Shown: positions 35,755-45,050, counted from the first letter of the stretch. The stretch is 64,000 bases of DNA from an uncultured Alphaproteobacteria bacterium (GCA_944391485.1 CALXTQ010000004.1:1-64000), one strand, 5' to 3'. Numbers and translations are program-made. Notes: generated by a model from the sequence alone, not told the origin.

Positions 35755-36473
35755 TCGCTTTTCTCCTCTTTTTCATCCGAAGAAGATACCGTCGAATAGA
35801 CCAAAGCTTTCTGAGTGGTCTGCAGTTCGGAATTTGCCGTTTCGAGCTTCATGATATTGCGAATCCGCCGTGCCATTTCCAGAGTTATATCATTGGTCGC
35901 CTTGATGATTTTGCGCGTGTTTTCCATATCCAGCTTTTTCGGGTCGCGGGCGCGTTCTTTGGCAAGCAACGTCCGCGTCGTAAACGCCTCGGCATAGAGG
36001 TTGGCCAGATTTTCGCGTTGAATAGCGTTCATTTTCTCCCGCTGGGCTGCCTCAGCGTTAACGGAATCTCCCGTTCCCATTTTGGCGTTATAATTTTCGC
36101 TGAGCTCGCTGATGGTTTCTTCGGCATTGTTGACATCTTTGATAAAATCGGGATTTTTGTTAAGCAGATTCAGTTCAACTTTGCCGCCGGACGCCAGATC
36201 CGCTGCCGTTCCCTCAATATCGGACGCTTTGTCTTTTATGTTCTGAACATCTTCTTTGGTATCCTCAATGGCTCCCTGAACACCTGTTGCCGCGCTGGTA
36301 ATATCGTTTTTCAGCTTTGAAAGCTGCTCATAACCGCCTTCCACCTTTTCGATGCCGTTGCGAACCGCCCCCAAAACTGTCTCCAATGCCTCAATATCGG
36401 CGGAAGTCGGCTTCGGCGCCGCTATCAGAGTAGCTCCGGTGCATAAAAGAAACATCAGCCCCAACTTATTCAT
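35751..36473 (-). CDS. exported helical protein, VirB5/TrbJ-like
   Basis: 240 residues from the ATG at 36473. This start has AAGGAG at ideal spacing and opens on a signal peptide (MNKLGLMFLLCTGATLIAA), whereas the longer frame to 36527 does not. The mature protein is helical, with a segment TRTLLAKERARDPKKLDMEN and a final amphipathic helix MARRIRNIMKLETANSELQ. The size is normal for VirB5. It is the most ordinary of the four coiled-coil exported proteins in this stretch and the best candidate for a conventional VirB5. Confidence 0.72.
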   Translation of the reverse strand: MNKLGLMFLLCTGATLIAAPKPTSADIEALETVLGAVRNGIEKVEGGYEQLSKLKNDITSAATGVQGAIEDTKEDVQNIKDKASDIEGTAADLASGGKVELNLLNKNPDFIKDVNNAEETISELSENYNAKMGTGDSVNAEAAQREKMNAIQRENLANLYAEAFTTRTLLAKERARDPKKLDMENTRKIIKATNDITLEMARRIRNIMKLETANSELQTTQKALVYSTVSSSDEKEEKSE

Positions 36474-36474
36474 T

Positions 36475-38277
36475 TTATTCTCCTTCGCCGCTTTCGGATC
36501 CATCCTGACTGTAATAACTGCTGTCAAAACCGCCCACCTGCTGCAATGCGTTCAGCGATACCGAAGCTGCATAAACCGTTAAAATCCGATTGAGCAGGAA
36601 CTGGTGTTCTTTGTTGGTCATGGTCAGACCGCTGGTATCATCCCGACTGTTTTTGGCATTGGCAATATCCTCTTCAAGCTTTTTCAGAACGTTTTCTTCA
36701 TATGTGGCCGCCACGTTTTTCTGGTTCATGCTTTCCGCAATCAGAGCATTGACGGTTTCCTGCATGATCGCATTGTAAACAGCCTGGCCTTCCGCGGCCG
36801 TGGAAGCGACCTTGTTTGTCTTCAGAGCCACCAGTTTTTTGATGCAGTCATCAATTACCTGCGGATCTTCCAAGTCTTTGACATTGATTCCGCATTCCGT
36901 CGCCATACGGTCGGAAAGAATAAACACGCCGTCCTGCATTCCGTCAGGTATTTCTTCATCGTTCAGCTGCCCGAAAGCCAGTCTTTCTTCAAAACTCCGG
37001 GCAAAGCGCTGCTTTGAAAGCATATTCAAATCCGCGCTGCGGGCTCTTTTCCGAAAACCTCCGGAAGACTTTGCCGCTCCGCTTTTTTCCGCTTCATCCA
37101 GAATTTTCGGCCGATGAGATTCCGGAATTTCCATTTTGGTTGAAGTCTCTCCGTCCAAAATCTTCGGGCGATGCGCTTCGGGGATTTCCATCTTGGTTGA
37201 GGTTTCGCCGTCCAGAATTTTTGCCCGATGCGACTGGGTTTCGTTTTCTTTTTCAGCAGAAGACTCCTTTTCCGCAGATTTCGGCTTTTGAGCCTCGCTG
37301 TCATCTTTTTTGTTTTTCAGCGCATCAGTGCCGAACGGACGGCGCCCTTTGCCTGCGGACGCTTTTTCCGGTTCTCCGGCCGAAGTTCCGGCTGCTTTTG
37401 CCGCTTCTTTTTTGGCGTCAAAGGCCTGAATTTTCTCATCCAACACAGCTTTTTTGGCTTCGATAGCGGCTTTTTCTTCCGGCGTTTTGGCCAGCATGGC
37501 ATCTACCTCAAGCGCCGCTTTTTCCTTAATCAGCGCGCTTTCCTCCGCTTTCAGCTCTTCTGCGGACGGTTCTGTTCCTTCCTCCAACGCAACTGCCTCC
37601 ACGGCTTCCTCGCCGCTCTCCTCATCAGCCGCCTCTTCCGCAACAGCCTGTCCTGCGCTTATTTCAGGCTCTTCATAAATTTTGTTATCCGATGTCGGGA
37701 CAGGAACGGAAGTCCTGTTGTCAGACGCAATGCCTGCAGATTCTTTCGCGGCGCCGACTTTAGACTGAGCCTCACTCTTTATATCGCCTGCCAGTTCTTT
37801 TACATCCGCCGCCATATCCTTGACGTCATTCACTTTTTCCCTGATATCATTAACCTTGTCTTTGGCATCATTTACGGTTTGTTTAGCCTGTTCTACGCGC
37901 GCTTTGGCCTCTTCCAGCTGTTTTTTCTTTTCCTCCAGCTGTTCTTTGTATTTTTCATATTTTTCTTTCTTTTTTTCGAGGCGTTCTTTTTCTTTCTGGA
38001 TTTTTTCCATTTTCTCCTGAGCTTTGGCGAGATTGTCGCCGGCAAATTTTGACATAGACGCTTTGGCATTGCCTATGCCGGCATTAATTTTTCCGGCCGT
38101 CGCCGTTGCCTCCGTTACGATTTTCGATTGTTTGACAAGTTCAAGATTTGAGGTAATTCCCTCTTTTATGGCCGCAATATCAAACGTAGGAAACTGGGCG
38201 GAAGCTTCCGTCGGAATTGAGAATAAGAATCCTATCCCCGCCAGGGTCATCAGTTTCGAAAAATTTAAAAACCTCAT
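36475..38277 (-). CDS. exported coiled-coil protein with 19-residue tandem repeats, VirB5-like position
   Basis: 600 residues. Signal peptide at 1-27 (...PTEASAQ), then FPTFDIAAIKEGITSNLELV, which parallels its neighbours. Residues about 70-170 are a very charged coiled coil (Glu/Lys heptads), about 200-330 acidic and Ala-rich, and about 350-400 contain a 19-residue repeat (HRPKILDGETSTKMEIPE). The C-terminal 200 residues look globular, with two Cys (TECGINVKDL, VIDDCIKKL), and resemble the C-terminal helices of the neighbouring protein. First of the exported proteins after virB4 and separated from it by 79 bases. Confidence 0.72.
   Translation of the reverse strand: MRFLNFSKLMTLAGIGFLFSIPTEASAQFPTFDIAAIKEGITSNLELVKQSKIVTEATATAGKINAGIGNAKASMSKFAGDNLAKAQEKMEKIQKEKERLEKKKEKYEKYKEQLEEKKKQLEEAKARVEQAKQTVNDAKDKVNDIREKVNDVKDMAADVKELAGDIKSEAQSKVGAAKESAGIASDNRTSVPVPTSDNKIYEEPEISAGQAVAEEAADEESGEEAVEAVALEEGTEPSAEELKAEESALIKEKAALEVDAMLAKTPEEKAAIEAKKAVLDEKIQAFDAKKEAAKAAGTSAGEPEKASAGKGRRPFGTDALKNKKDDSEAQKPKSAEKESSAEKENETQSHRAKILDGETSTKMEIPEAHRPKILDGETSTKMEIPESHRPKILDEAEKSGAAKSSGGFRKRARSADLNMLSKQRFARSFEERLAFGQLNDEEIPDGMQDGVFILSDRMATECGINVKDLEDPQVIDDCIKKLVALKTNKVASTAAEGQAVYNAIMQETVNALIAESMNQKNVAATYEENVLKKLEEDIANAKNSRDDTSGLTMTNKEHQFLLNRILTVYAASVSLNALQQVGGFDSSYYSQDGSESGEGE
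37102..37230 (-). repeat. 57-base in-frame tandem repeat
   Basis: Two full and one partial 57-base copies (phases at 37102, 37159 and 37216) encode HRPKILDGETSTKMEIPE-type units. The copies are highly similar but not identical, so copy number may vary between strains. Confidence 0.85.
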
Positions 38278-38356
38278 TTTTCAGCCTCCACAGTCCACGT
38301 GTCCTTACTTTAATAATACCAGAATTCCCGTAATTTATAAACGGCTAACTCGCTTC

Positions 38357-40789
38357 TCACGCAATATTTAAATATTTTGTAACAAAGTTTTCCTCACCGT
38401 ATTCCTTGATCAGTTCCTCAACCAAAAGAACGTTTTTGCGACCGGAATTGTATAGTTTCAGGTACGGTCCCAAGCCGCTCAAATCCACGTCAAGAATGAC
38501 TGATTCCCCGGTTGCCGGACGGGACAGCAAAATTGCATACGGAAAATCACGGTAGCTCTTGCCAAAAATAAATTCTATCTCTCGCTGCGTCAGGTTCCAG
38601 TTGGCATAATCCTCCGGCATGGCCTGCGGGTTGCGGAAAAAGATGACAGTCTGGCACTGGCCGCGGATAACCTCGCCTACTCCCAATTTGTCAATAATGT
38701 TCGGCTGCTGGAAAGCGCATAAGTATGCCTGACGTTTTTTACGTCCTTCCTGAAGACCGATAATGAAATAATCGCGGAACATCGGGTGCTTTAACATTGG
38801 CGCCGTCTCATCGATCATGATCAGCGAGGGAACACCCGTATCGCCGGTTTCGGACATAATACGATGCATGATGTAGCTGATGACCGCCGGCGCCAGGGTC
38901 TCGTCCTCAAAAATATGAGTAAAGTCGAAAGCCATAAACCGTTTTGAACGTAAATCCAGACTATCATTTTCAGCATTGAAAATATTGCCATACTGATCCG
39001 GATTTACCCAGCGGAACAGTTCGCGACGCATGTTTCCCGTCGGCGAAAAACAGCTTTTGTACAGGTTGGTCATAATCCGTTCTTCCGGCTTCAGGTAATC
39101 GAAGGCTGTTGTTACCGCCCGACCGATTTCCTTTTCGGACAAAGCGTCATCCACCATAGTAATCGACTTCATCCAGCGGCGGAGAAAAGCCCGGTTATTT
39201 GGCGTGTTGGCACAGTCAAACGGGTTGAGAGAAACATTTTTCTCATCGCCGTCAAAACCGACATAAGCGCCGCCGATCGAACGCGTAAAGATTTCGGCAC
39301 CGCGGTGGCGGTCAAAGAAAAAGACTTTCAGATCACTGTGGCGCATAGCCTGACCGGCCAAAAACGTAAGCAGTGTTGTTTTACCCTGTCCGGTCGGACC
39401 GATAATACAACAGTGCGCCACCGCCGAATCTTCCGAAGACACATGAAACTGAAACCGGTAAGCAGACCCAGAAGTCGTGCGGAAAACCGTAATCGCTCCC
39501 GGACCCCAGTCTGATTTGTTGAAACCTTCCGACGGCTTGTCGAAAGAAATTGCCGTTGCCACAACCCGCGACAGGTAACGATAAGTCCGCGGATAGGTCT
39601 CGTAAGTCGGAAACTGGTTGAAAAACGTTGCCTGAGCCACCCAGCCTTCGCGAACCGGCGTTACGCTGAACAACCTGCAGATACGCTGGACTTCACCTTC
39701 GCCGAAATCTATTTCTTCTATGCTTTCGCCTTTGATGATCACCGTCATGGCATATTCGGTCAGCGCCTGATAGTCGGCATCGCTGTCTTCAATGGAGGAC
39801 AGCGCTTCGCTGTACTGATTGATGACATCGGGAGAAAAGCTGGTTACGGCGGCCATGCGCTGCTGCTGCATGAGCAGGGCGCGCGCATGCGGCTTAAAAA
39901 ACGGCTTGACGTTATGCAAAAGGGTTAACTCGCAGTCAATAGAAAGAAGAGAAGCAATCATCCCTTCATCCATATAATCGCCGGAAGAACGAATTCCCAA
40001 GGCAATTTCATACATTTCCTTTTCGCCGGAGAAAAATTTGATAACCCCTTTTTCGCCGGTAAAATGAATATGGTCCGCAGTCAAAAGCTCATTGAGCTGC
40101 GCGCCCTCAGCGCCGCGGACTTTCGGTTCCGGCTTACTGATGGGGCTGCATATTTTGGCAAATACCGACAACGGGCTGTCGGACGCCGGACTGTCGTCTG
40201 TCTCATACATCGGCTTGACGCCGTAATCGTTCAGGGTTGCCAGCAGGGCCTGAGACGCATAGTTCAGATCTTTCAGAGCGTCCGGCCGATCGGCTACCGA
40301 AAGGATAATGTAATGACGGTTGGCATAAACGCGGTCAAGATTATTGCGCCAGGTCTGAGAAATCTGCTCCAGCAGCTTGTTGTTAAAATCACCCTGCTCT
40401 TCCTCCATGGCAATGCGTTCGCGCAGGGTAATCACGCGACAGACAATCTGCAGATCGGACATGCCGTCAATCCAGGATTTGCGCGCTTCCATCATGGAAA
40501 GATTTTTTTCATCGGTAACAAAAGACAGATCCACCCCTTCTACCTTGAAAACACGGGCAAAAGCTCCGTTATAGCAGCGGATGGTTATGCCGTCGGACAT
40601 TAGCTTGTTAAAGGGCAGGAAGTCGGAAACGCGGGACTCGCGCGGCTGCGGCAGAACCATATGCCCGAATTTTGTAGCCCAAAACCCGGCAAAAGCCGCC
40701 GCCGAAACAAAACCGATAACGGCGACCGCAACTTCCAGGCTTGACAAGCCCTGCACAAAGGTTGTGAAAAAATCAAAATCAGGGTTCAA
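38357..40789 (-). CDS. virB4: VirB4-family secretion ATPase
   Basis: 810 residues, the normal size for VirB4. One N-terminal membrane helix (about 17-40) is followed by the VirB4 N-terminal domain (DFLPFNKLMSDGITIRCYNG) and a RecA/FtsK-like ATPase domain with Walker A GPTGQGKTT near 455-465 and Walker B SLIMIDE near 650. VirB4 is the essential cytoplasmic motor for pilus assembly and secretion. An N-terminal helix is also present in some Rickettsiales-type VirB4s. The start overlaps the VirB3 gene by 11 bases. Confidence 0.95.
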   Translation of the reverse strand: MNPDFDFFTTFVQGLSSLEVAVAVIGFVSAAAFAGFWATKFGHMVLPQPRESRVSDFLPFNKLMSDGITIRCYNGAFARVFKVEGVDLSFVTDEKNLSMMEARKSWIDGMSDLQIVCRVITLRERIAMEEEQGDFNNKLLEQISQTWRNNLDRVYANRHYIILSVADRPDALKDLNYASQALLATLNDYGVKPMYETDDSPASDSPLSVFAKICSPISKPEPKVRGAEGAQLNELLTADHIHFTGEKGVIKFFSGEKEMYEIALGIRSSGDYMDEGMIASLLSIDCELTLLHNVKPFFKPHARALLMQQQRMAAVTSFSPDVINQYSEALSSIEDSDADYQALTEYAMTVIIKGESIEEIDFGEGEVQRICRLFSVTPVREGWVAQATFFNQFPTYETYPRTYRYLSRVVATAISFDKPSEGFNKSDWGPGAITVFRTTSGSAYRFQFHVSSEDSAVAHCCIIGPTGQGKTTLLTFLAGQAMRHSDLKVFFFDRHRGAEIFTRSIGGAYVGFDGDEKNVSLNPFDCANTPNNRAFLRRWMKSITMVDDALSEKEIGRAVTTAFDYLKPEERIMTNLYKSCFSPTGNMRRELFRWVNPDQYGNIFNAENDSLDLRSKRFMAFDFTHIFEDETLAPAVISYIMHRIMSETGDTGVPSLIMIDETAPMLKHPMFRDYFIIGLQEGRKKRQAYLCAFQQPNIIDKLGVGEVIRGQCQTVIFFRNPQAMPEDYANWNLTQREIEFIFGKSYRDFPYAILLSRPATGESVILDVDLSGLGPYLKLYNSGRKNVLLVEELIKEYGEENFVTKYLNIA

Positions 40790-41069
40790 ATTTTTTGCCT
40801 TTCACTTTGTATAAGTTGGTCGTGGCTCTGTTGGTCTGGCCAAAAGCCTGAATCATTGTCGAAAGATGCGGTTCCTTGGCGCCGGCCATTACAATGACGC
40901 CGTGCACCAAAATGATGCTGACGACAAAAAACAACGGGTTCACGTCGCCAAGGCCGATGAACATGAACATAATCGGAAACTGCAGGCCGATGTTGAGAAG
41001 CGTCGGCAGAAAAGGCCCCCATAAAATTTTCGGAGGGTTTGCAACGGCTTTTAAAATCATTTCTCTCAT
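40779..41069 (-). CDS. virB3: VirB3-family inner membrane protein
   Basis: 96 residues, the size of VirB3. Two membrane helices (about 21-40 and 44-62), a conserved-looking N-terminal NPPKILWGPFLPTLLN stretch and a basic C-terminus. Immediate overlap with virB4 is the classic virB3-virB4 arrangement. VirB3 sits in the inner membrane with VirB4 and VirB6. Confidence 0.9.
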   Translation of the reverse strand: MREMILKAVANPPKILWGPFLPTLLNIGLQFPIMFMFIGLGDVNPLFFVVSIILVHGVIVMAGAKEPHLSTMIQAFGQTNRATTNLYKVKGKKFEP

Positions 41070-41247
41070 TTCAAAAATCCTGCTTCCCAGTTTGCCGCGG
41101 GCTATAATTTTTAATTATAAATCAACAGCCTGAGCCGACAATCATTAAACATAAAAAACTCCTGAGGCTCTGTTTTTAGTCTAGGACAGAAGTTTTATTT
41201 TTGCAACACAAAGCCGCTTTTATTCACCTCAAATCCGATTCTGCAAA

Positions 41248-41285
41248 AACAAAGGGTATCCCTCTATTTTAGTATACCCTTTGTT
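41248..41285 (-). terminator. second hairpin, probable tandem terminator
   Basis: A 12-base inverted repeat (AACAAAGGGTAT / ATACCCTTTGTT) with a 14-base loop, followed on the minus strand by a T-rich run (TGTTTTTGC). It lies 70 bases after the first hairpin and may back it up. Confidence 0.55.
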
Positions 41286-41353
41286 AGTTAAGGAGTGGTT
41301 AAAAAGTATAATTCTGAAATTTAATTCATTAAGAATTTTTAGCAGACTTTCAA

Positions 41354-41394
41354 TAAAAATTAAAGAGCATATCATTATCACGACATGCTCTTTT
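41354..41394 (-). terminator. rho-independent terminator after the giant VirB2-like gene
   Basis: On the minus strand a 9-base stem (AAAGAGCAT / ATGCTCTTT) with a 14-base loop is followed by AATTTTTATT. It begins 18 bases past the stop codon at 41412. Readthrough would be needed to join virB2 and virB3-virB4 transcripts. Confidence 0.7.
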
Positions 41395-41411
41395 TCTTAA
41401 TATTTGGGAAC

Positions 41412-44072
41412 TCACTTGATTATCATATAAGTGTTTTCTTCCGTTTGAATCTGTAAGTTACCATCACTACCTATAAAGATTTTATCTCTCGGATAAGACT
41501 TCGTCTCCGATCTTCCATCCTTGGTTGTTACCGTGAAAACAACTTCGTCTCCCTGAGTTTTTATTGTTCCAGTTCCCTTATCATTAGAAATCGTTTTATA
41601 TATGGAATCATCCTTTCCTAACGGGACACGATCAATGTATGGCAGTTCCGGGTTAGGCATAATCAGCCCGCCGCCAGCCTTAGCCGGAGAAGAAGCCGTT
41701 TCGCTAAATGACGGTGCCGGCAGAGATGATGATTCATTCTCCTCTTTCTTATTCTCATTTTCTTTCGTCTCCTGTTGAGGCGCCTGTACAGGTCCCGTTG
41801 ATTTCGGCTGTTCCTGCAGTGTTGCGTTGAACTGGTTATCCCACTGTTTGCCCTGAGACAAATCGCGGTTGTTGGCCTGAACCTGCGCTTTGCGCTCGGC
41901 TTCGGCTTTAGCCTGTTCCACTTTGCGCTGCTCAGCCTCGGCAGCCTGTTGTTTAGCCTGCCGCTCGTCGTTTACAATACCTGTGCCCTCGCCAAGCAGG
42001 CTGGCCGCGCCGAAAATAGAACCGACAATATCACCGCCGGTCGTGCCGACGCCGCCACCGATGTTAGCGCCCTGCTGAGCGGCATTCGTCGCGGTACGGA
42101 CTGCCGTCGTTGATTTTTGACCAATTTCATTAACTTTATTGACTTTGTTAACAATATTCTGGCCCTTGCCCTGAGACCACTGGTTGACCTTATTATCGGC
42201 AACCTGAGACTTACGCTGTTCAAGCTCTTTGTTAACCTGCTGTTTTTCCGTCTCGGTTAAACCACCCTTAGCAAGCTTGTTTTCCAGCTCCGTAATCCTG
42301 TTCTGATTTTGCTCCTGGGCAGCGCGCGTTCCGCTGCTCATGCCGGCATCCTGAATATCGTTGGCTATGGAACCGGCATTATTGACTACGGCATTTGTCG
42401 CCAGTTTTGCAGAGTTCATGATTGCTCCGGAAGCCGTCGCAACTTCTCCCATTGTATCCATAATCCCTTTCAAGCCGCCTTCGCCGTTTTTAATGGCTGT
42501 TCCGATTTTTTGGGCCTGAGTTGAGACATTTTCGACGGTATTCTTGACTGTTTTGTAGGTATTATAAGCCGTCTTGGCCGCAGAAATACCTTTTTTGACC
42601 GAATTTTTAAGATCTTTCCAGCCCCATTTTGACTTTTCCACGGTTACATTTACGTCGCCGCAAATAATACCTTTGCTTTCATCACATTCTTTCACTTCTC
42701 CGGTGGATCCGGCATTGTAAGTAAAGCCGGCCGGAAGATAGTTGCCGTACTTCATGGCATGTTCCATATCGGCGCCGGTGAAATATTGGATAAACGGCGT
42801 CGTCATTGACAGCAGGAACAAACCGAAACACAGATGCGCCAAATGCTTAAAGCTGATTTTTCCCCAGATTGCCCCCCAAGCAACCGCAATCAAACCAAAA
42901 CCGGAAAGAGTATAAATAATAATGCGGAGATCGGCTAAAGTGGTAACAACCTTACAGGAAACCGCCTCAAAAACGGTATTGGCTCCCGCACAGCGCTGCT
43001 GGCTGACCGGATTTCCTTTTTCATCAAGCCCTCCCGTCAGTGCCGCCAACTCAGCATCTTCATCGGCATTGGTTTCCTCATCATAATCGCCAAAACTGTC
43101 AAGCATTTCCTGACGTTTACGTTCTTCTTCCTCAGCCGCCGCGGCTTCTTTTGCAGCTGTTGTCCCGTCAACATCCTCACGGGCTTTTGTTGCATCTGCC
43201 GCTGCTTGTGCGGCAGCCTCCTGTTTTGCCATGGCCTCCTGAAGAGCGGTCATATCACAATTAGCAGGATCTTTATCGCATTTCTTTTGGATTTTCTCGA
43301 GATCTTTATTGGCTTTTTTTAAATCTTTCTGCGCCTGTTTTTCGACTTTTTCAGCTCCTTTTATTTCTTTGCGCTCTGCTTTTTTTTGAGCTTTTTCAGC
43401 TTTTGCCTCCGCTCTTTGGACTTTTTTGTCTTCCTTTTTCTGGTCTTTAACTAACTGCGCGCTTTTTTCCTGAGCTTCTTCCGCTTTTTTGGCATTACTG
43501 TCATACTTGCTTTGGGCAGCCGCCATATCCTGCTTGGCTTTTTCCGCAGCCGCCATATCGCCTCTTTTCAAAGCTGCGGTCATTTCCTGCGACGCTTTTG
43601 CTTTTGCCGCAGAAGCATCCTGCATGGCCTGCGTTGCCTCTCTTCGTGTGGCCGAATATTCATTAACCTGCTCTTTTCTTTGTTCCTTATTTACGTCGGC
43701 ATCCACAGAAGCATTTATCGCCGCGCTTTCTTTTTCGTTGGCTTTATTTTGCAGACGCGTTGTTTTTTTGTCTGCTCTCTCTTTCATTTTATCTGTTTTT
43801 TTATCCAAGGCGGCTCGGGACTGCATGACCTTGCTATCATAGCTTGCCTGCTGTTTTCTGGCTTCCATGTTCATATCAGCAAGTTCGGGAGTCGGAGACT
43901 GATTTAGAGAAATAGTCTCCATAGGCGCTATGCGGTCATCTTCTCCGACGACATCTTCATATGTACTATTACCGTTGCTGCCGGCAGAATATGACAAACG
44001 AGGAAAAGCAGCAACTGCTAATAACACAACTGCCGCCAAAGACATTTTGCATATATTTTTAAGATTTATCAT
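41412..44072 (-). CDS. giant protein with embedded VirB2-pilin-like core
   Basis: 886 residues. Signal peptide at 1-30 (...PRLSYSA). Residues about 65-330 are a highly charged Lys/Glu/Ala coiled coil. After a Cys pair (RCAGANTVFEAVSC) comes a two-helix block near 381-435, IIIYTLSGFGLIAVAWGAIWG then LAHLCFGLFLLSMTTPFIQYFTG (shown split), which lines up with the VirB2 proteins encoded just upstream (GFGIVAIAIGGFFG, GFGLVGIAFQAIIG). Residues about 490-760 are again helical and Ala/Gln/Asn-rich. A C-terminal beta-rich domain (about 810-886, AT-richer DNA) ends the protein. It looks like a pilin core inserted in a huge coiled-coil protein: perhaps a pilus base, tip or length-determining subunit. 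Known VirB2 proteins are about 100-150 residues. Confidence 0.8.
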   Translation of the reverse strand: MINLKNICKMSLAAVVLLAVAAFPRLSYSAGSNGNSTYEDVVGEDDRIAPMETISLNQSPTPELADMNMEARKQQASYDSKVMQSRAALDKKTDKMKERADKKTTRLQNKANEKESAAINASVDADVNKEQRKEQVNEYSATRREATQAMQDASAAKAKASQEMTAALKRGDMAAAEKAKQDMAAAQSKYDSNAKKAEEAQEKSAQLVKDQKKEDKKVQRAEAKAEKAQKKAERKEIKGAEKVEKQAQKDLKKANKDLEKIQKKCDKDPANCDMTALQEAMAKQEAAAQAAADATKAREDVDGTTAAKEAAAAEEEERKRQEMLDSFGDYDEETNADEDAELAALTGGLDEKGNPVSQQRCAGANTVFEAVSCKVVTTLADLRIIIYTLSGFGLIAVAWGAIWGKISFKHLAHLCFGLFLLSMTTPFIQYFTGADMEHAMKYGNYLPAGFTYNAGSTGEVKECDESKGIICGDVNVTVEKSKWGWKDLKNSVKKGISAAKTAYNTYKTVKNTVENVSTQAQKIGTAIKNGEGGLKGIMDTMGEVATASGAIMNSAKLATNAVVNNAGSIANDIQDAGMSSGTRAAQEQNQNRITELENKLAKGGLTETEKQQVNKELEQRKSQVADNKVNQWSQGKGQNIVNKVNKVNEIGQKSTTAVRTATNAAQQGANIGGGVGTTGGDIVGSIFGAASLLGEGTGIVNDERQAKQQAAEAEQRKVEQAKAEAERKAQVQANNRDLSQGKQWDNQFNATLQEQPKSTGPVQAPQQETKENENKKEENESSSLPAPSFSETASSPAKAGGGLIMPNPELPYIDRVPLGKDDSIYKTISNDKGTGTIKTQGDEVVFTVTTKDGRSETKSYPRDKIFIGSDGNLQIQTEENTYMIIK

Positions 44073-44112
44073 CTTGCCCTCCTCAAGTCATAATAGCCAT
44101 CCGCACCGGTCA

Positions 44113-44571
44113 TTAACCGTTCGGACGATCTTCATCACTGCCGGTAATCAACGTATCGGTTATGTTGGCCGCGGAAGCAACATCAGCATCAACCATATAA
44201 TTGATGATGGCAGCGGTGGTTGCGATGACCACCAGACCAATAATAATTGCGCTTAACCATTTCCAGTTAATGTTTCCGAAGAAACCGCCGATGGCAATTG
44301 CCACGATACCGAAGCCGGACACCGCAAAAATGATTTCGCGCATACCCATGAAGATCTGACCGCCGGCGGCCGTCAGGTCCTCAAACAAGGCGTAAGAGTT
44401 CGTTGCAAATAAAACTGAAGAAACCACGAACATCAGAACCGAAACAAACAGGAATTTCTTTAATTTTACGCACAACATACCGCTCACCGCCCTTTTCGTC
44501 TTCGCGCTCTTATCCTTTTGAGAAAAAACAAAAGGGAGGGTTTCTGGTTTATTTACAGTTAAATTTTCCAT
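44113..44571 (-). CDS. virB2: VirB2-family pilin, copy 2
   Basis: 152 residues with an excellent ribosome site (GGGGAGGG). The N-terminal extension is long: about 36 basic residues before the signal helix (KKFLFVSVLMFVVSSVLF), cleavage probably near ...TNSYA. The mature part has two helices, IIFAVSGFGIVAIAIGGFFG and WLSAIIIGLVVIATTAAIINY, separated by a short basic loop, the standard VirB2 layout. It lies 42 bases after copy 1 and shares its motifs. Confidence 0.88.
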   Translation of the reverse strand: MENLTVNKPETLPFVFSQKDKSAKTKRAVSGMLCVKLKKFLFVSVLMFVVSSVLFATNSYALFEDLTAAGGQIFMGMREIIFAVSGFGIVAIAIGGFFGNINWKWLSAIIIGLVVIATTAAIINYMVDADVASAANITDTLITGSDEDRPNG

Positions 44572-44613
44572 AATTCCCTCCCCTCGTTCACAAGTTAATC
44601 AGATTAAGCCAGC

Positions 44614-44952
44614 TTAAATATCACCGAATGTGGTTTCAAGTCCAGCTTCTCTTGAACCGGTTGCGTATTCAACAATTGATCCGGCAGCGGCCAGAATAGC
44701 CAGACCAACGGCCAGTCCTGCAAACCAGGTCCACTTTACCTTACCGATAATTGCCTGGAAGGCGATACCGACCAAACCGAAACCGCCCAGAATGAAGGTA
44801 ATGGTCTTGACAGAAGAGAACACGCTCTTTGTCTTGGTCTGCGCCGTTTCCATCAGGGTGTTGCCGTCAGCAAACGCATCGCCGGTCATAGCCATGGCCA
44901 TTACAAGTACCATGCAGCTTAATGTCCAGAAATTTCTCTTTAAAAATTGCAT
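44614..44952 (-). CDS. virB2: VirB2-family pilin, copy 1
   Basis: 112 residues. Signal peptide at 1-28 (...MAMTGDAFA), then a short periplasmic segment and two helices, ITFILGGFGLVGIAFQAIIG and WFAGLAVGLAILAAAGSIVEY, with the loop KVKWT. Length and pattern are those of VirB2 pilins, the repeating subunit of the type IV secretion pilus. First gene of the minus-strand block, behind a good promoter. Confidence 0.92.
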   Translation of the reverse strand: MQFLKRNFWTLSCMVLVMAMAMTGDAFADGNTLMETAQTKTKSVFSSVKTITFILGGFGLVGIAFQAIIGKVKWTWFAGLAVGLAILAAAGSIVEYATGSREAGLETTFGDI

Positions 44953-45021
44953 CTTCTTTCTCCTATTGATTAATTTAGCAAAAAACTCCTTATACTCTTT
45001 TAGAATAGCTAATTTTTAAAC

Positions 45022-45050
45022 ATTTTACCAGTATAAAACACTCAGTCCAA
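45022..45050 (-). promoter_or_regulatory. promoter of the virB2 genes
   Basis: On the minus strand TTGGAC (45050-45045), a 17-base spacer and TAAAAT (45027-45022) lie about 70 bases upstream of the first pilin gene. The surroundings are strongly AT-rich. The plus-strand pilus operon starts in the opposite direction from the same 364-base gap (44953-45316), which otherwise holds no gene. Confidence 0.6.

Larger units (their letters stand above)
41070..41411 (-). other. intergenic region with two hairpins, no gene seen
   Basis: The 342 bases between the giant VirB2-like gene and virB3 hold no credible coding frame. The upstream half (41248-41394) has two strong inverted repeats listed separately. 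The rest (41070-41247) is AT-rich and should contain the virB3-virB4 promoter, but I cannot choose between several weak boxes. Confidence 0.6.

Noticed and set aside
17329-44952. A Dot/Icm (type IVB) secretion system
   Set aside because: Despite the DotG-like repeats, VirB3, VirB4 of about 810 residues, VirB8, VirB9, VirB2 and VirB11 in virB order fit the P-type (VirB) class.
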